A stretch of DNA of 64,000 nucleotides. It comes from JAZDFP01 sp043801445 (GTDB lineage Bacteria > Planctomycetota > MHYJ01 > JACQXL01). Positions 16,284-25,883 of this stretch are shown piece after piece; the first letter of the stretch is position 1, and each line of letters starts with the position of its first letter. Below the pieces are notes generated by a model. The model had not been told where the DNA came from, did no database searches, and was given only the letters and a program-made list of their open reading frames with translations. Position numbers and translations under genes: made by a program. The stretch covers positions 10,642 to 74,641 of the forward strand of contig JAZDMB010000023.1 in the NCBI GenBank assembly GCA_043801445.1, read 5' to 3'.

Positions 16284-19200
16284 TTACGGAATTGATATAA
16301 TAATCTGGCCATTACCGCTCTGATAACCGCTTGTATATGTTCCGCCGCCATAGGACGAACCACCACCGCCGCCGCCGCCGTTGCCTGAGGTGTTGCCACC
16401 ACTACCACCACCGTAGAAACCGCCACCACCACCAGCGCCGCCGTAGTTCTCGTAGCTGATGGCGTTTCCGCCTTGGCCGAGGCTGCCGGCGTTGCCGCCG
16501 CTACCGCCGGCGCCACCAGCGGTATTGGTGCCGCCTTGGCCGGGGTTGGTGCCGCTGGCGTTGCCAGCGGTGCCGACGAAGTTGTTGTTGGTCTGACCGC
16601 CGGCGCCACCGGTGGTATTGGTGGAGTAGCCACCACCACCGCCACCACCACCGGCAACAACAACACGATTAGTGAGGGCAGTGCCTCCTTGACGAATATC
16701 TGAAGCACCGCCCCCGCCACCACCGTTTTTATAGATGCCACTGGCACCGGTGCCGCCGCCATTGTAGCCAGCGTTAAGGGTAGTACCTTGGCCTCCGACA
16801 TAGATATAAAGTGTCTGGCCAGGCGTGACGGAAAGCGTAGTCTGCACCCGTGCCCCGTTGCCGCCGTTGACGGTGGAGCCGTTGGCACCACCTTTGGCGC
16901 CTCTGCAATCCACTGAGATTGAGGTTATACCAGCCGGCACAACAAATGTCTGTACGCCGCCGGTATAGTTAAACGTAATAGTAGTCGTAAAAGTCAGATT
17001 ATTCCCGTTAGTTGTACCTCCGGCATTGATTGCAACAACCCTGAAATTATACAATGCTCCTGCTGTTAATCCGGTTATATTAGCCGTAACCGCAACATTG
17101 GTTGTCCCGCTGCCAATATTCTGCGAAGTAGTGGTATTACCATATGAAGTGGTTGTGCCCCATTGGAAATAAGCAGTTGTAGCAAATCCGTTAGGATTGA
17201 CCGTGCCGTTTAATGTGGCGGTAGTATCGACTATATTAGTAGCATTATTAGTAGTGCATATCGGTGCCAGTATTGCACTTGTGTTAAATGTCTGATTTAA
17301 GCCGTTAGTTGTGCCTCCGGCATTGGTTGCCACAACCCTGAAATTATATGTGGTAGTTGCTGATAATGAAAGCACATTTGCAGTAACAGAAATAGGACTT
17401 GAACCATTTCCAGGAAGCGAAATAACGGTTGCACTAATTCCATAAAATGTAGTAGTACCATAATCAAAGTAGCAAGAGGTAACATTCAGACCATTTGGAT
17501 TTACAGTCCCATTTAATCGAGCTGAATTAAAGGTAATATTATCAGCCGCATTAGTGGCGCAGATTGGTGGTCCTAAAGTGGTAAACGTTAGATTACCTCC
17601 GTTAGTTGTGCCTGCAGAGTTGGTCGCTACACATCTAAAGTTATAAGCGGTATTTATGGTTAAACTATTGATAGTTGCGCTAACCGCAACATTACTTGTG
17701 CCAATACCTATTACCGCCAGTGCGTTTATTCTTAGCGGGTATGTAATAGGAGTAGTGCTGATTCCATATCCAAACCAGGCAGTGGTATTACCCCCATTCG
17801 GGTTAACAATGGCATTCAAGACCGCAGAAGTAGTAGAAATAGCGGTTGCCGGAGTAGTAACAACGACCGGCTTTATTGGTGCGGGTGGTGGGGTATCATC
17901 TGTCCAAGCTACGCCCCAATCCGATAACGTTGGAGTTGCAGTATTCACTATATTTGAAAAGTTGCCGCGTAATTTGATGCCGGTAATCCCGCTAAATATA
18001 ACGTAATTTTGTGACAGGTTAATACCGGATGGAACATTAGTAGCCAATATGGCATTATTAGATGAATTCAGAACATCTACGGTAAATATAGTATTTGCCG
18101 GTGCGGTATAAGTATATGTCAGGACACCCCAGTACACCCCTCCGGGTGCAAGCGAAACACCGGTTGGCGTGATTGCGGCTGATGTATAACTACCTGAAGC
18201 ACCATATTGTTCTGTGCCGGGTGCGGTAACTGTCGGCTCAGGCGAGGCGTATTTGCGGACGCGAACATCATCTATTTCAGATACTCTAAAAGTGTTTCCA
18301 CCATAAGCGCCAACCGCTATAGCGATTTTAGATGGCGTGCCAGTTAGCGAACCTGTGCCCTTAAGAACATCATCAATATAAAACCCTACGGTTGTGCCAT
18401 TCCGAGTAATACTAAATCGCTTAGATTCCGGTAGGGTATACGTTTCAGAATTCCCTGTTGTTTCGCAGATCCATGCTCTGTATGGAAACACTCCACTGTT
18501 ACCATCACGGTAATGAAGATACGCCCTGACTAAATTACTTGCATCCACCAGAGCAATCCCGACCTCACCCAAATCGCCTGTGTCTTCGGCGTAACTGACC
18601 CAGTCAATACTGATATTATCAAATGATGTAATATTTTTCATCTGATGCTGAGATCCGGTGTCGGTATTATCATAAATCCAATAGGTCTCGACTGAGGCTG
18701 TGCCATTAGTTATGCGTAACTTGCCATTAGAAATTGCGGAGGTGATAGTATTCACGGCGTTAACCGTCCATTTATTTGTATCTATATTAGTCAGAGAGAA
18801 ATCATCAAAGAAGACAAATGTATTGGTACCGTTAGAGGATGAAGTTGCAGAAGTATTGCCATAATACATATAAATAGTGGAGGTACCTGTAGGTACACTT
18901 GGTATCTTAACCCAGACCGTAGAGTTACCGGTATTATTCCACGTTTCTATCCAGTAAGAGAGTTCTGTTACACCATCTGAACCGGTAAAACGGATATCCG
19001 AACCATCTGTTTTAATGTTAGAATAAGGATTACCAAGAATTGCCGTAGTTAAAGTAACACTAATTTGGTAATCAGTAAGGATTGAAGCGGTTGAATTAGT
19101 AACTGAGATAGGACGTGAGAATTGCCAGACTCCGGGAGTGGGAGTAAGATAACGAACGATGACGATGCCTGAACCGCCATTGCCGCCAGAACCAGCAGCA

Positions 19201-21755
19201 CCACCTGCACCACCACCACCACCACCACCTGTATTAGCAGCACCAGATGTGCCGTTTGGATATCCACCGTTGCCACCTCCACCGTTACCGCCTGTTCCAT
19301 GCGTACCATTATTCCAAGTAGAACCGCCTCCTCCACCTGCATAAAAAGTTAAATTTCCACTGATAGAGTTAGATAGACCTACACCACCTCCTCCTGAAGT
19401 AGTTGCATTTACAGGAGGACTTCCTGGTGCGCCTGCTCCCCCACCTCCAGCGCATGGAAAAGGGGTAACACTAACGGGTGTGGTACCTCCATTATTTCCT
19501 TGCCCACCGGTTCCAGATCCCCCATTACATATTACAGAACTTGTAGCTCCCCCACCTCCACCTGAACCGCCAGCGTTTGCTCCAGTACTACTATCACTTG
19601 GTCCACCAGCTCCTCCACCGATTGCTGTTAATGAGCTAAATATAGAGTTACCGCCATTTGTTCTACCAGCACCCCCATTAGCAACACCCCCTGCACCACC
19701 CGCACCAACAGTTACAGTATAAGAACCTGCGGCAACAGCATAAGACGAGTTATAAATCAATCCACCTGCACCACCACCACCTGAAGCACCACCTCCACCG
19801 CCAGCAACAACAAGAACTTCAACATTTCTAGCACTATTTGGTGTGAATGTTCCACTACTTGTAAAGGTATGAATGGTATAACCTCCACTATATGTTATTG
19901 TTCCACCAGTAGCGGAAGAAAAAACAGGAGACTTTAACTTGAGTGTAACATCCGCCGCACCTGTAGTTGTTATAGTATTATTAAATGTACCGGTCGTAAA
20001 CAGTACCGGAGTACTTAGTACTAAAGTACTTCTTCCTTGTAACCAGGTTCCAAACATCCGATTTGCACCGAGTGTTGTCCCGACGGAGTTAGTCGCTCTA
20101 ATTCGGAAGTTATAGACGTTATTGGCAGAAAGACCGGTGATAGTTTCACTAACCGTCACCGCACTCAGTCCACTGCCTAAGTTCTGTGTAGTGGTATTAT
20201 TGCCATACACCCCGCTGGGTGCAGGCGATGCGCTTAAACCCCATTGAAAATAGGCAGTGGTATTACTCCCTTTAGGATTAACCGTAGCATTTAATTGGGC
20301 TGAATCATAAGTAACATTAGTCGCAGCATTAGTGGCGCAAGTCGCTGGTAGCGGTAATAGGGTGGTAAATGTCAGATTATTCCCATTGGTCGTTCCTCCT
20401 GAGTTAGTCCCGACCACCCTGAAATTATAGGAAGTATCAGGGGTAAGACTACCGGCTGTGGCTGTAATAGCAACACTGACAGTGCCGCTGCCGATGGACT
20501 GGGTAGTTGTGGTAATAGTATATGTAGGCGGAGTAGCTGATGTTCTGAACCCAAACCAGGCAGTTGCAGCAACCCCATTCGGAATAACCGTGCCATATAA
20601 TATGGCTGATGTAAAAGTGATATTATCAACATCATCGGTCATGCAAGTCGGCGCTGAACCGGACGAATTACCGGTAGTAAATATCCGGTTATTCCCATAA
20701 TTTTCTCCGGCAGAACTGGTCCCGACAATCCTAAAACTATACTCTGCATTTGATGATAACCCGCTGATATCAGCAGTAACTCCAATCGTTGCAGTGCCGC
20801 TGCCTATTGCCTGCGAAATTGTGGTAATATTATAAGAACCATTCAAGCCATAACCAAAATAGGCATTCGTGGGAAACGCATTAGGATTGACCGTGCCGTT
20901 TAATCTGGCTGAATTAGCAGTGATATTAGTGGCTGATTTAGTGACGCAGATAGGTCTTGGTGATTCCAGAGTGGTAAATGTCCGATTATTTCCATAGATT
21001 GTTCCGGCTAAATTAGTCCCGACCACCCTGAAATTATATTGTGTGCTTTCTAATAATCCGGTTATAGTAGTAGTAACCGGGAAATTACTCGTCCCGCTGC
21101 CGATGGGAGAAGAAAGTGTGGTTGAACCGTAAGAAGTAGTCCCGCCATCAGGGCGAGGCTCGCCTGCGGGCGGCAGACCATAATTGAAATAGGCAGTTGT
21201 AGCAAGTGTATTAGCATTGACCGTGCCATTTAATTGGGCTGAGTCATAACTAACATTAGTAGGAAAACCGGTGACGCAGACAGGTGTTCGTCCCAGAGTA
21301 GTAAAAGTCAGGTTTGGCCCAGCGTATGTAGAACCGTCTCTGACTGCCTTGATTCTGAAGTTATATGTTGTATTTATTGATAATCCGGTTAGGTTAGCAG
21401 AGACATTAATATCAGTCATGCCAGCGCCAATGTATTGATAATTGGTGTAGTTACTATATATCGTAGTCCTGCTGTACTCGAAATATATATTAGTGCCAAC
21501 ACCATTAGGGTTGACCGTGCCATTTAAGGTGGCAGTAGTCTGTGTGACATTAGTGACCGGATTGGTAACGATTGAGAATGTTAATCCGCTACTTCCGCTA
21601 AGGTTTTCATTACCGATACCAAGACAGCCGCCGTAGTTAAAAAACATCACATAGGCAATGAATAATACCACCGCGACAACTTTTACTCGTGCTATGCGTC
21701 GCCGTTTACGAACCTCGCCCGTCGAGGTGGTTAGCGCTTCGCAGAATATAGTCAA
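16284..21755 (-). CDS. Giant secreted FN3-like/glycine-rich/DUF2341 surface protein
   Basis: 1823 residues. TTG start at 21755, SD-like AGGTAAG close by. The signal/anchor near residues 24-43 ends FFNYGGC, a possible lipobox. Five FN3-like repeats follow (about 55-570), each with ATLNGTVNPNG, TTAYF-YG and YNFRVVATNxxGTT. A first glycine-rich domain spans about 625-868, then DUF2341 (WQFSRPISVTNS, IYMYYGN) with a concanavalin-like domain to about 1172, a linker domain, three more FN3-like repeats, and a second glycine-rich domain (about 1588-1823, with GGGASDIRQGGTALTNRVVV). The second glycine-rich module is shared with the lipoprotein at 34908. Likely a cell-surface adhesin or matrix protein. 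Repeat 2 carries an extra LPPAGEPRPDGG from a palindromic insert at 21147-21182. Confidence 0.85.
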   Translation of the reverse strand: MTIFCEALTTSTGEVRKRRRIARVKVVAVVLFIAYVMFFNYGGCLGIGNENLSGSSGLTFSIVTNPVTNVTQTTATLNGTVNPNGVGTNIYFEYSRTTIYSNYTNYQYIGAGMTDINVSANLTGLSINTTYNFRIKAVRDGSTYAGPNLTFTTLGRTPVCVTGFPTNVSYDSAQLNGTVNANTLATTAYFNYGLPPAGEPRPDGGTTSYGSTTLSSPIGSGTSNFPVTTTITGLLESTQYNFRVVGTNLAGTIYGNNRTFTTLESPRPICVTKSATNITANSARLNGTVNPNAFPTNAYFGYGLNGSYNITTISQAIGSGTATIGVTADISGLSSNAEYSFRIVGTSSAGENYGNNRIFTTGNSSGSAPTCMTDDVDNITFTSAILYGTVIPNGVAATAWFGFRTSATPPTYTITTTTQSIGSGTVSVAITATAGSLTPDTSYNFRVVGTNSGGTTNGNNLTFTTLLPLPATCATNAATNVTYDSAQLNATVNPKGSNTTAYFQWGLSASPAPSGVYGNNTTTQNLGSGLSAVTVSETITGLSANNVYNFRIRATNSVGTTLGANRMFGTWLQGRSTLVLSTPVLFTTGTFNNTITTTGAADVTLKLKSPVFSSATGGTITYSGGYTIHTFTSSGTFTPNSARNVEVLVVAGGGGGASGGGGAGGLIYNSSYAVAAGSYTVTVGAGGAGGVANGGAGRTNGGNSIFSSLTAIGGGAGGPSDSSTGANAGGSGGGGGATSSVICNGGSGTGGQGNNGGTTPVSVTPFPCAGGGGAGAPGSPPVNATTSGGGGVGLSNSISGNLTFYAGGGGGSTWNNGTHGTGGNGGGGNGGYPNGTSGAANTGGGGGGGAGGAAGSGGNGGSGIVIVRYLTPTPGVWQFSRPISVTNSTASILTDYQISVTLTTAILGNPYSNIKTDGSDIRFTGSDGVTELSYWIETWNNTGNSTVWVKIPSVPTGTSTIYMYYGNTSATSSSNGTNTFVFFDDFSLTNIDTNKWTVNAVNTITSAISNGKLRITNGTASVETYWIYDNTDTGSQHQMKNITSFDNISIDWVSYAEDTGDLGEVGIALVDASNLVRAYLHYRDGNSGVFPYRAWICETTGNSETYTLPESKRFSITRNGTTVGFYIDDVLKGTGSLTGTPSKIAIAVGAYGGNTFRVSEIDDVRVRKYASPEPTVTAPGTEQYGASGSYTSAAITPTGVSLAPGGVYWGVLTYTYTAPANTIFTVDVLNSSNNAILATNVPSGINLSQNYVIFSGITGIKLRGNFSNIVNTATPTLSDWGVAWTDDTPPPAPIKPVVVTTPATAISTTSAVLNAIVNPNGGNTTAWFGYGISTTPITYPLRINALAVIGIGTSNVAVSATINSLTINTAYNFRCVATNSAGTTNGGNLTFTTLGPPICATNAADNITFNSARLNGTVNPNGLNVTSCYFDYGTTTFYGISATVISLPGNGSSPISVTANVLSLSATTTYNFRVVATNAGGTTNGLNQTFNTSAILAPICTTNNATNIVDTTATLNGTVNPNGFATTAYFQWGTTTSYGNTTTSQNIGSGTTNVAVTANITGLTAGALYNFRVVAINAGGTTNGNNLTFTTTITFNYTGGVQTFVVPAGITSISVDCRGAKGGANGSTVNGGNGARVQTTLSVTPGQTLYIYVGGQGTTLNAGYNGGGTGASGIYKNGGGGGGASDIRQGGTALTNRVVVAGGGGGGGGYSTNTTGGAGGQTNNNFVGTAGNASGTNPGQGGTNTAGGAGGSGGNAGSLGQGGNAISYENYGGAGGGGGFYGGGSGGNTSGNGGGGGGGSSYGGGTYTSGYQSGNGQIIISIP

Positions 21756-21884
21756 TATCTTACCTATAAAACACCTCCTTATTTTTGTAAGCTGATTAAT
21801 CAGATTTAAGCGGATTGAACTGAAAATTAAAGACGTTTTATCCGCTTAATCAGTCTAATCTGCTAAATCCGCTTGCTAATTTAT

Positions 21885-22329
21885 TCATTGTCCTGCGGTA
21901 GTAAATGTTAGATTATTTCCATAGGTTGTTCCGGTGGCATTGGTCGCTACAATTCTAAAATAATATAAAGTATTCGGGCATAATCCGCTTATGGTATCCC
22001 AAACTTCAGCGCTGTAGCAGTTGCCTAACGTCTGCGATGCGGTTCGGTTCGTTACTGTGCCTGCATGGCCGTCAGACAGGTACAAAGGGGTTAATCCATA
22101 ATTGAAATAGAGGGTGGTTGTAATAACTCCGTTGGGATTAACCGCTCCATTTAAGGTAGCAGAAATCCGAGTAATATTAGTGGCTGGATTGGTTGCTAAA
22201 AACGGTACTGGAGTACTTAGACCGCTACTGCTTCCAACGACGACATCATTGACTCCGGCAACCGCCATAATTAAAGGTCGTAACAAACGCAATGAATAAT
22301 ATGCCGATGATAATCTTTAACAGCAACAT
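21885..22329 (-). pseudogene. Frameshifted small FN3-like secreted protein
   Basis: ATG at 22329 with SD AGGAG starts a signal-type peptide, MLLLKIIIGILFIAFV then FNYGGC, which runs into TGA. The FN3-like repeat (FLATNPATNITRISATLNGA to LTFTTAGQ) is in another frame. Removing one base of the TGCC at about 22257-22260 would join them as FNYGGC-GVNDVVVGSSSGL, matching its neighbours at 21755 and 22928. It is therefore a one-base frameshift, real or a sequencing error. The FN3 part carries an extra segment encoded by a palindrome at 22060-22080. Confidence 0.8.
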
Positions 22330-22382
22330 TTTTTATATCACACTCCTTTTCTTTATAGTTAGAGAAGTAAAAAGCTGTCCTT

Positions 22383-22490
22383 CGCCATTCCGTAGCTGGC
22401 TTCGGAACAGCGTAGGATGGTAGTAGATAATCCCGACGAAGTCTGTCGGAATAACCTTTCCATCCTGAGGCGGATCCGCCTTTGTCGGAA
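22383..22490. repeat. Cluster of palindromic elements between FN3-like genes
   Basis: Includes CCCGACGAAGTCTGTCGGG (about 22432-22450) and GAGGCGGATCCGCCTTTGTCGG (about 22466-22487). Related motifs recur at 58570-58720, 61270-61293 and 61401-61424. Confidence 0.7.
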
Positions 22491-22499
22491 ACTTCTAAA

Positions 22500-22928
22500 T
22501 TAATTACCGGTAGCAAATTTCAGATTATTGCCATAGGTCGTTCCGTTATAATCGTTTACGACAACCCTGAAGTTATAGAGAGTATTCGGTGATAATCCGG
22601 TCAGGTCGTCGGCAAAGACATTAACAGGACTCATGCCTGAGCCGATGAACTGATACTTATCGCTAAAGGTACCATATGTCATAGTTGTCCCATACTGGAA
22701 ATATACAAAAGTATCAATACCATTGGGATTGACCGTGCCGTTTAATTTAGCTGAATTAGAAGTAATATTGGTCGCAGGATTGGTGGCGATTGAGAATATT
22801 CTTCCGCTGTTTTCATTGAAACCACCAACACCAAGACGGCCACTGTAACTGCCATAATTAAAAACGATTACAAACATCACCAAGAAGGACAAAATCGCTA
22901 CTACTATATAATATGCACGGTTTTTCAT
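22500..22928 (-). CDS. Small secreted FN3-like protein
   Basis: 142 residues: an N-terminal membrane/signal segment (IVVAILSFLVMFVIVFNYG) and a single FN3-like repeat (IATNPATNITSNSAKLNGTV, FVYFQYGTTMTYG, YNFRVVVNDYNGTTYGNN). It is a one-repeat paralogue of the first repeat of the giant protein at 16284-21755, down to the FNYG sequence after the signal. Probably anchored in or secreted across the envelope. It lies 40 bases after the HEAT gene in the same operon. Confidence 0.75.
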   Translation of the reverse strand: MKNRAYYIVVAILSFLVMFVIVFNYGSYSGRLGVGGFNENSGRIFSIATNPATNITSNSAKLNGTVNPNGIDTFVYFQYGTTMTYGTFSDKYQFIGSGMSPVNVFADDLTGLSPNTLYNFRVVVNDYNGTTYGNNLKFATGN

Positions 22929-22968
22929 ACTTCCTTTCTCCTTTCTTATTTCTATGCTTTCTCCCGGA

Positions 22969-25200
22969 TTACCATACCGGTATCAGCATAATATGGTTCA
23001 TAATTATCGTTGGTATATCGATATTGTTTTCTGTTATCTTTTTAAGAAGATTTATCTTACTTCCATCCAGCAAGAATCCAAGCCCTGCCATCGTCTCAAA
23101 ACGAACATAAGTATTATCAGTTTTATATGCTTCAACAAATGCCTGAACTGATTCCTTGTTACCCACTAATCCAAGCGTATGTAATGCATGAGACCTTAAA
23201 TGAGGATTTTTTGTTTGGTTGGCTTGTTGAATTAACTTCGGTAAAACGATTTCTCTCTTACCTAACATCGTTAAGGCAACTGCTAAATTAGTATGATAGG
23301 AGCATGGGGCCTTGTTTTTTTCTATCATATCCCATATCTTTTGTAAGACATCAACACCTTTCTGGTCTTGAATAATTCCCAAAGACAGGATGAGATAAGG
23401 CGCAAGAACAACATTATTGAAGCTTTCTTTAGTATAGAGCATATTGACTATTGTCGGAACAGCCTCACTATCTCTAAGCAGTCCTAATCCAATTGCCGCA
23501 GCAGCCATACGCAAACTTCTTGATTTCTTATCTTCCAAAACCTTTCTTAAATCTGCTTTGGCTCTCTCATCACCGGTTAATGCTAAAGCAATCAACATCA
23601 ATCCGTCAGCGTCATTAGATTTGTTTTTCTTAAATGCCTCAGAAATAAGGTCATAAGATTTAGCATCTTTAGTTTGAACTAACGAAATAGCGGCTTCGCC
23701 CCGAAGAATTGCATCTTTATGCGTCAGGAATGGCAGGATAGAATCCTTTGCATCCGGACCAATCAATCCTAATGCACTTACTACTGTTAATAGAACATTA
23801 GTTTCCCTTTCAGTGGCGGGTGTAGCCCTTTTCAGTTCATTCAATGCCTCTTTAGTTCCTATTCTGCCTAAACCTAACGCCGCATATGACCTGACTATCT
23901 GTTGTTCTCTCCTACCATTACTTGCATTAAGTAATTTACCTAAAATGGGAACTGCTGAAACATCTTTGAGATTACCTAATGAAAGGCAGGCGCAGGATTT
24001 TACTTCAGTATTATCCTGGTCAGCCAGTATATTCTTCATTATTTTAGGTAATTCAGGGTCACCTGTTATATTACCCATTGCCAGAATTGCAAAACAACGT
24101 CTTAATGGCGGTGTTGTCTTATTCTGTGCTACCTCCTTTATAAGAGCGACAAAAGAGTTGTCACCTGACAAACTTGAACCTAATAAAATATTATTATTTA
24201 TAAGGGATCTTGTCTCCGTCTTATTGGCCTTTTTCAGGATTTCTATAACTCTAACGGAAACCGGGTTTTTAGCATCAATGGTTTTACCGAGTGCGATTGC
24301 TGCACTCAATGCTATATCTTGGTTTTTATCAGATATTGCCTGACCCAAGATTTTAAGAGCTTGCTCATAACCCGGATAGACTGTTACTGATTGCGAACCA
24401 CTATCCTCAACGACCTTTACCCATTCAATAGATTCTCTAAAAGAAAGGTAGTTATCGCGATTTCTGGTCCACCAGACTTCCCATGGTTCTGCTACGCCTA
24501 ACAATGATGAGGTACCAACTTTCAAACTTCCGATAAAAGGCATCAATCCTACACTTAATTCTGGGCGCCGTGCTGCTTGTGATACCGGACTTTTTACTCT
24601 TAGTCCCGGAGTAGTTGAATTCGGTATTTGTGGTTGTGTCGGTGCCGTCGGTTGTTCTGGCGCTATTGGAGCTGTTGGATTTGGTTGAGTTGTAGGTGGT
24701 GGTGAAGTAGGTGCCAACGGTGCTGATGGTTCCGGTGGTGCCGCTGGTTCCGGTGCTGATGGTTCCGGAGCTGATGGTTCCGGAGCTGATGGTGCTGATG
24801 GTGCTGCTGGTTCTGGTGGTGCCTCTGGCGTAGGCGCTGGTTGATCAGGTTTAGGCGGTTCAGGTTTATCTGTCGGCTTATCTGCCGGTTTATCTGTCGG
24901 CTTATCTGCCGGCTTATCTGCCGGTTTATCTGCCGGTTTATCCGCTGGCTTATCTGCCGGTTTATCCGCTGGCTTATCCGCTGGTTTATCCGGTTTAGGT
25001 TTATCAGGTTTATTCGCAGGCTTATCCGCTGGTTTATCCGCAGGTTTTTTCGGCTCCTCCGGAGCCGGGCAATCATCCGGAATATCTGCATTTGCTCAGC
25101 CCGGCGGTGCGCCCACAGCATATTTTGTTTCTTCTAATACAAATAGAAATAAACCGATTAGCAAAAGCATCCCCACTATTACCAATTTAATGTGTTTCAT
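22969..25200 (-). CDS. Exported HEAT-repeat protein with in-frame UGA
   Basis: The frame from ATG 25200 encodes a signal peptide (MKHIKLVIVGMLLLIGLFLF), then GAPPG, a TGA at 25096-25098, and continues in the same frame without further stops to 22969. After the TGA come PADKPADKP-type tetrapeptide repeats, a Pro/Ala-rich linker, and from about residue 200 an extended HEAT/PBS-lyase-like scaffold (SAAIALGKTID, CACLSLGNLKDVSAVPILG, YAALGLGRIGTKEALNELK). Without readthrough, translation could restart only at a TTG (24717) and would lose the signal. ATG 25200 overlaps the end of the PilZ-like gene (translational coupling), supporting this start. Role: a protein-interaction scaffold outside the cytoplasm. 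The TGA may be a nonsense mutation, recoding or a sequence error. Confidence 0.75.
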
Positions 25201-25657
25201 ACCTATTCTCTCCTTTTTTTACGATTAAAATTTTCTTAGTATTATTCTCAAACTTTTTCATGAATTCGTTAAGACGAAAACGATGTTTTTCAGGGATCTG
25301 GTCAATATGTAATCCTAATGAGATAGAACCATTGCTATTAATCCATTGGACCGAACAAAGCATATGGATTTTTTCTGAGAGACCATATTGAAAAAATAAA
25401 GTAACTTGAAATGGGTTAAGCGGTAAACTTCGGTTTGGTAATTCTATATCCGAAACCTCTATTTCTGATGAATTGATATTGCAAACCCGTGCAGAACCTT
25501 CTTCTATAATGTTGCCTTCAGGGACACTAACTAATACAAATCTAACGGGAATATCCAAATCACATTTCCGTTGTTCGCTGAGGGTTCTCCCTTTAGAAGC
25601 ATTCCCACCCGCGGTCCTTTCGGGGTCAACTTTGTTATGAATTTGCATTATATCCAT
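25187..25657 (-). CDS. PilZ-like domain protein, first gene of surface operon
   Basis: 156 residues. The central part (LDIPVRFVLVSVPEGN, ARVCNINSSEIEVSDIE, LCSVQWINSNGSISLGLHID) has the strand order of PilZ domains, which bind cyclic di-GMP, but the RxxxR and DxSxxG signatures are not intact, so ligand binding is doubtful. The N-terminus (about residues 10-30, DPERTAGGNASKGRT) is encoded by a palindrome-bearing stretch at 25571-25625. It is the first gene after the sigma-54 promoter and overlaps the HEAT gene start by 14 bases. Confidence 0.6.
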   Translation of the reverse strand: MDIMQIHNKVDPERTAGGNASKGRTLSEQRKCDLDIPVRFVLVSVPEGNIIEEGSARVCNINSSEIEVSDIELPNRSLPLNPFQVTLFFQYGLSEKIHMLCSVQWINSNGSISLGLHIDQIPEKHRFRLNEFMKKFENNTKKILIVKKGENRYETH

Positions 25658-25718
25658 ATTAATTACCTCTCGCTTGTGCCCCGATGTTCATCGGGACACT
25701 ATGCGATACTTTAGTAGT

Positions 25719-25735
25719 AGCAATTCCTGTGCCAG
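25719..25735 (-). promoter_or_regulatory. Sigma-54 (-24/-12) promoter of surface operon
   Basis: On the minus strand C-TGGCAC-AGGAA-TTGCT matches the RpoN consensus (TGGCAC-N5-TTGCW) exactly at the GG and GC dinucleotides with correct spacing. It faces the PilZ-like gene about 60 bases away and lies just downstream of the gene for a sigma-54 activator. The palindromic GTGTGATGTTATGCCACAC-like sequence at 25831-25850 upstream is a candidate activator site. Confidence 0.8.
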
Positions 25736-25883
25736 ATATGTGATAATCTTATAAGAAGTTATAACTATAATAATGGTATGCAGTTAGATAAAGTAGTCTT
25801 TAGGTGAATATGAAGATGAGATAACTAAAGTGTGATGTTATGCCACACAACAACAGAGGCATAATGTCACATAAGCGGAACGA

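Noticed and set aside
15798..16295. Plus-strand open frames across the 21-bp repeat (VQGANDS and PMTQFRV repeats)
   Set aside because: They exist because a 21-base unit without stops keeps frames open; the longer one starts antisense inside the 15172-15834 gene and has no ribosome site. Kept only as a question under the minisatellite finding.
16473..19722. Plus-strand Ala/Gly/Pro-rich open frames opposite the giant protein
   Set aside because: Antisense shadows of glycine-rich codons (GGN/NCC).
25096..25098. Selenocysteine as the firm explanation of the in-frame UGA
   Set aside because: The residue would lie right after a signal peptide in a structural protein, the hairpin is further downstream than in typical bacterial SECIS, and no sel genes are visible in the window.
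24663..25137. Open frames on both strands over the Pro/Lys/Asp-rich stretch
   Set aside because: Low-complexity shadows (Arg/Ile/Asn-rich) of the HEAT protein's stalk.
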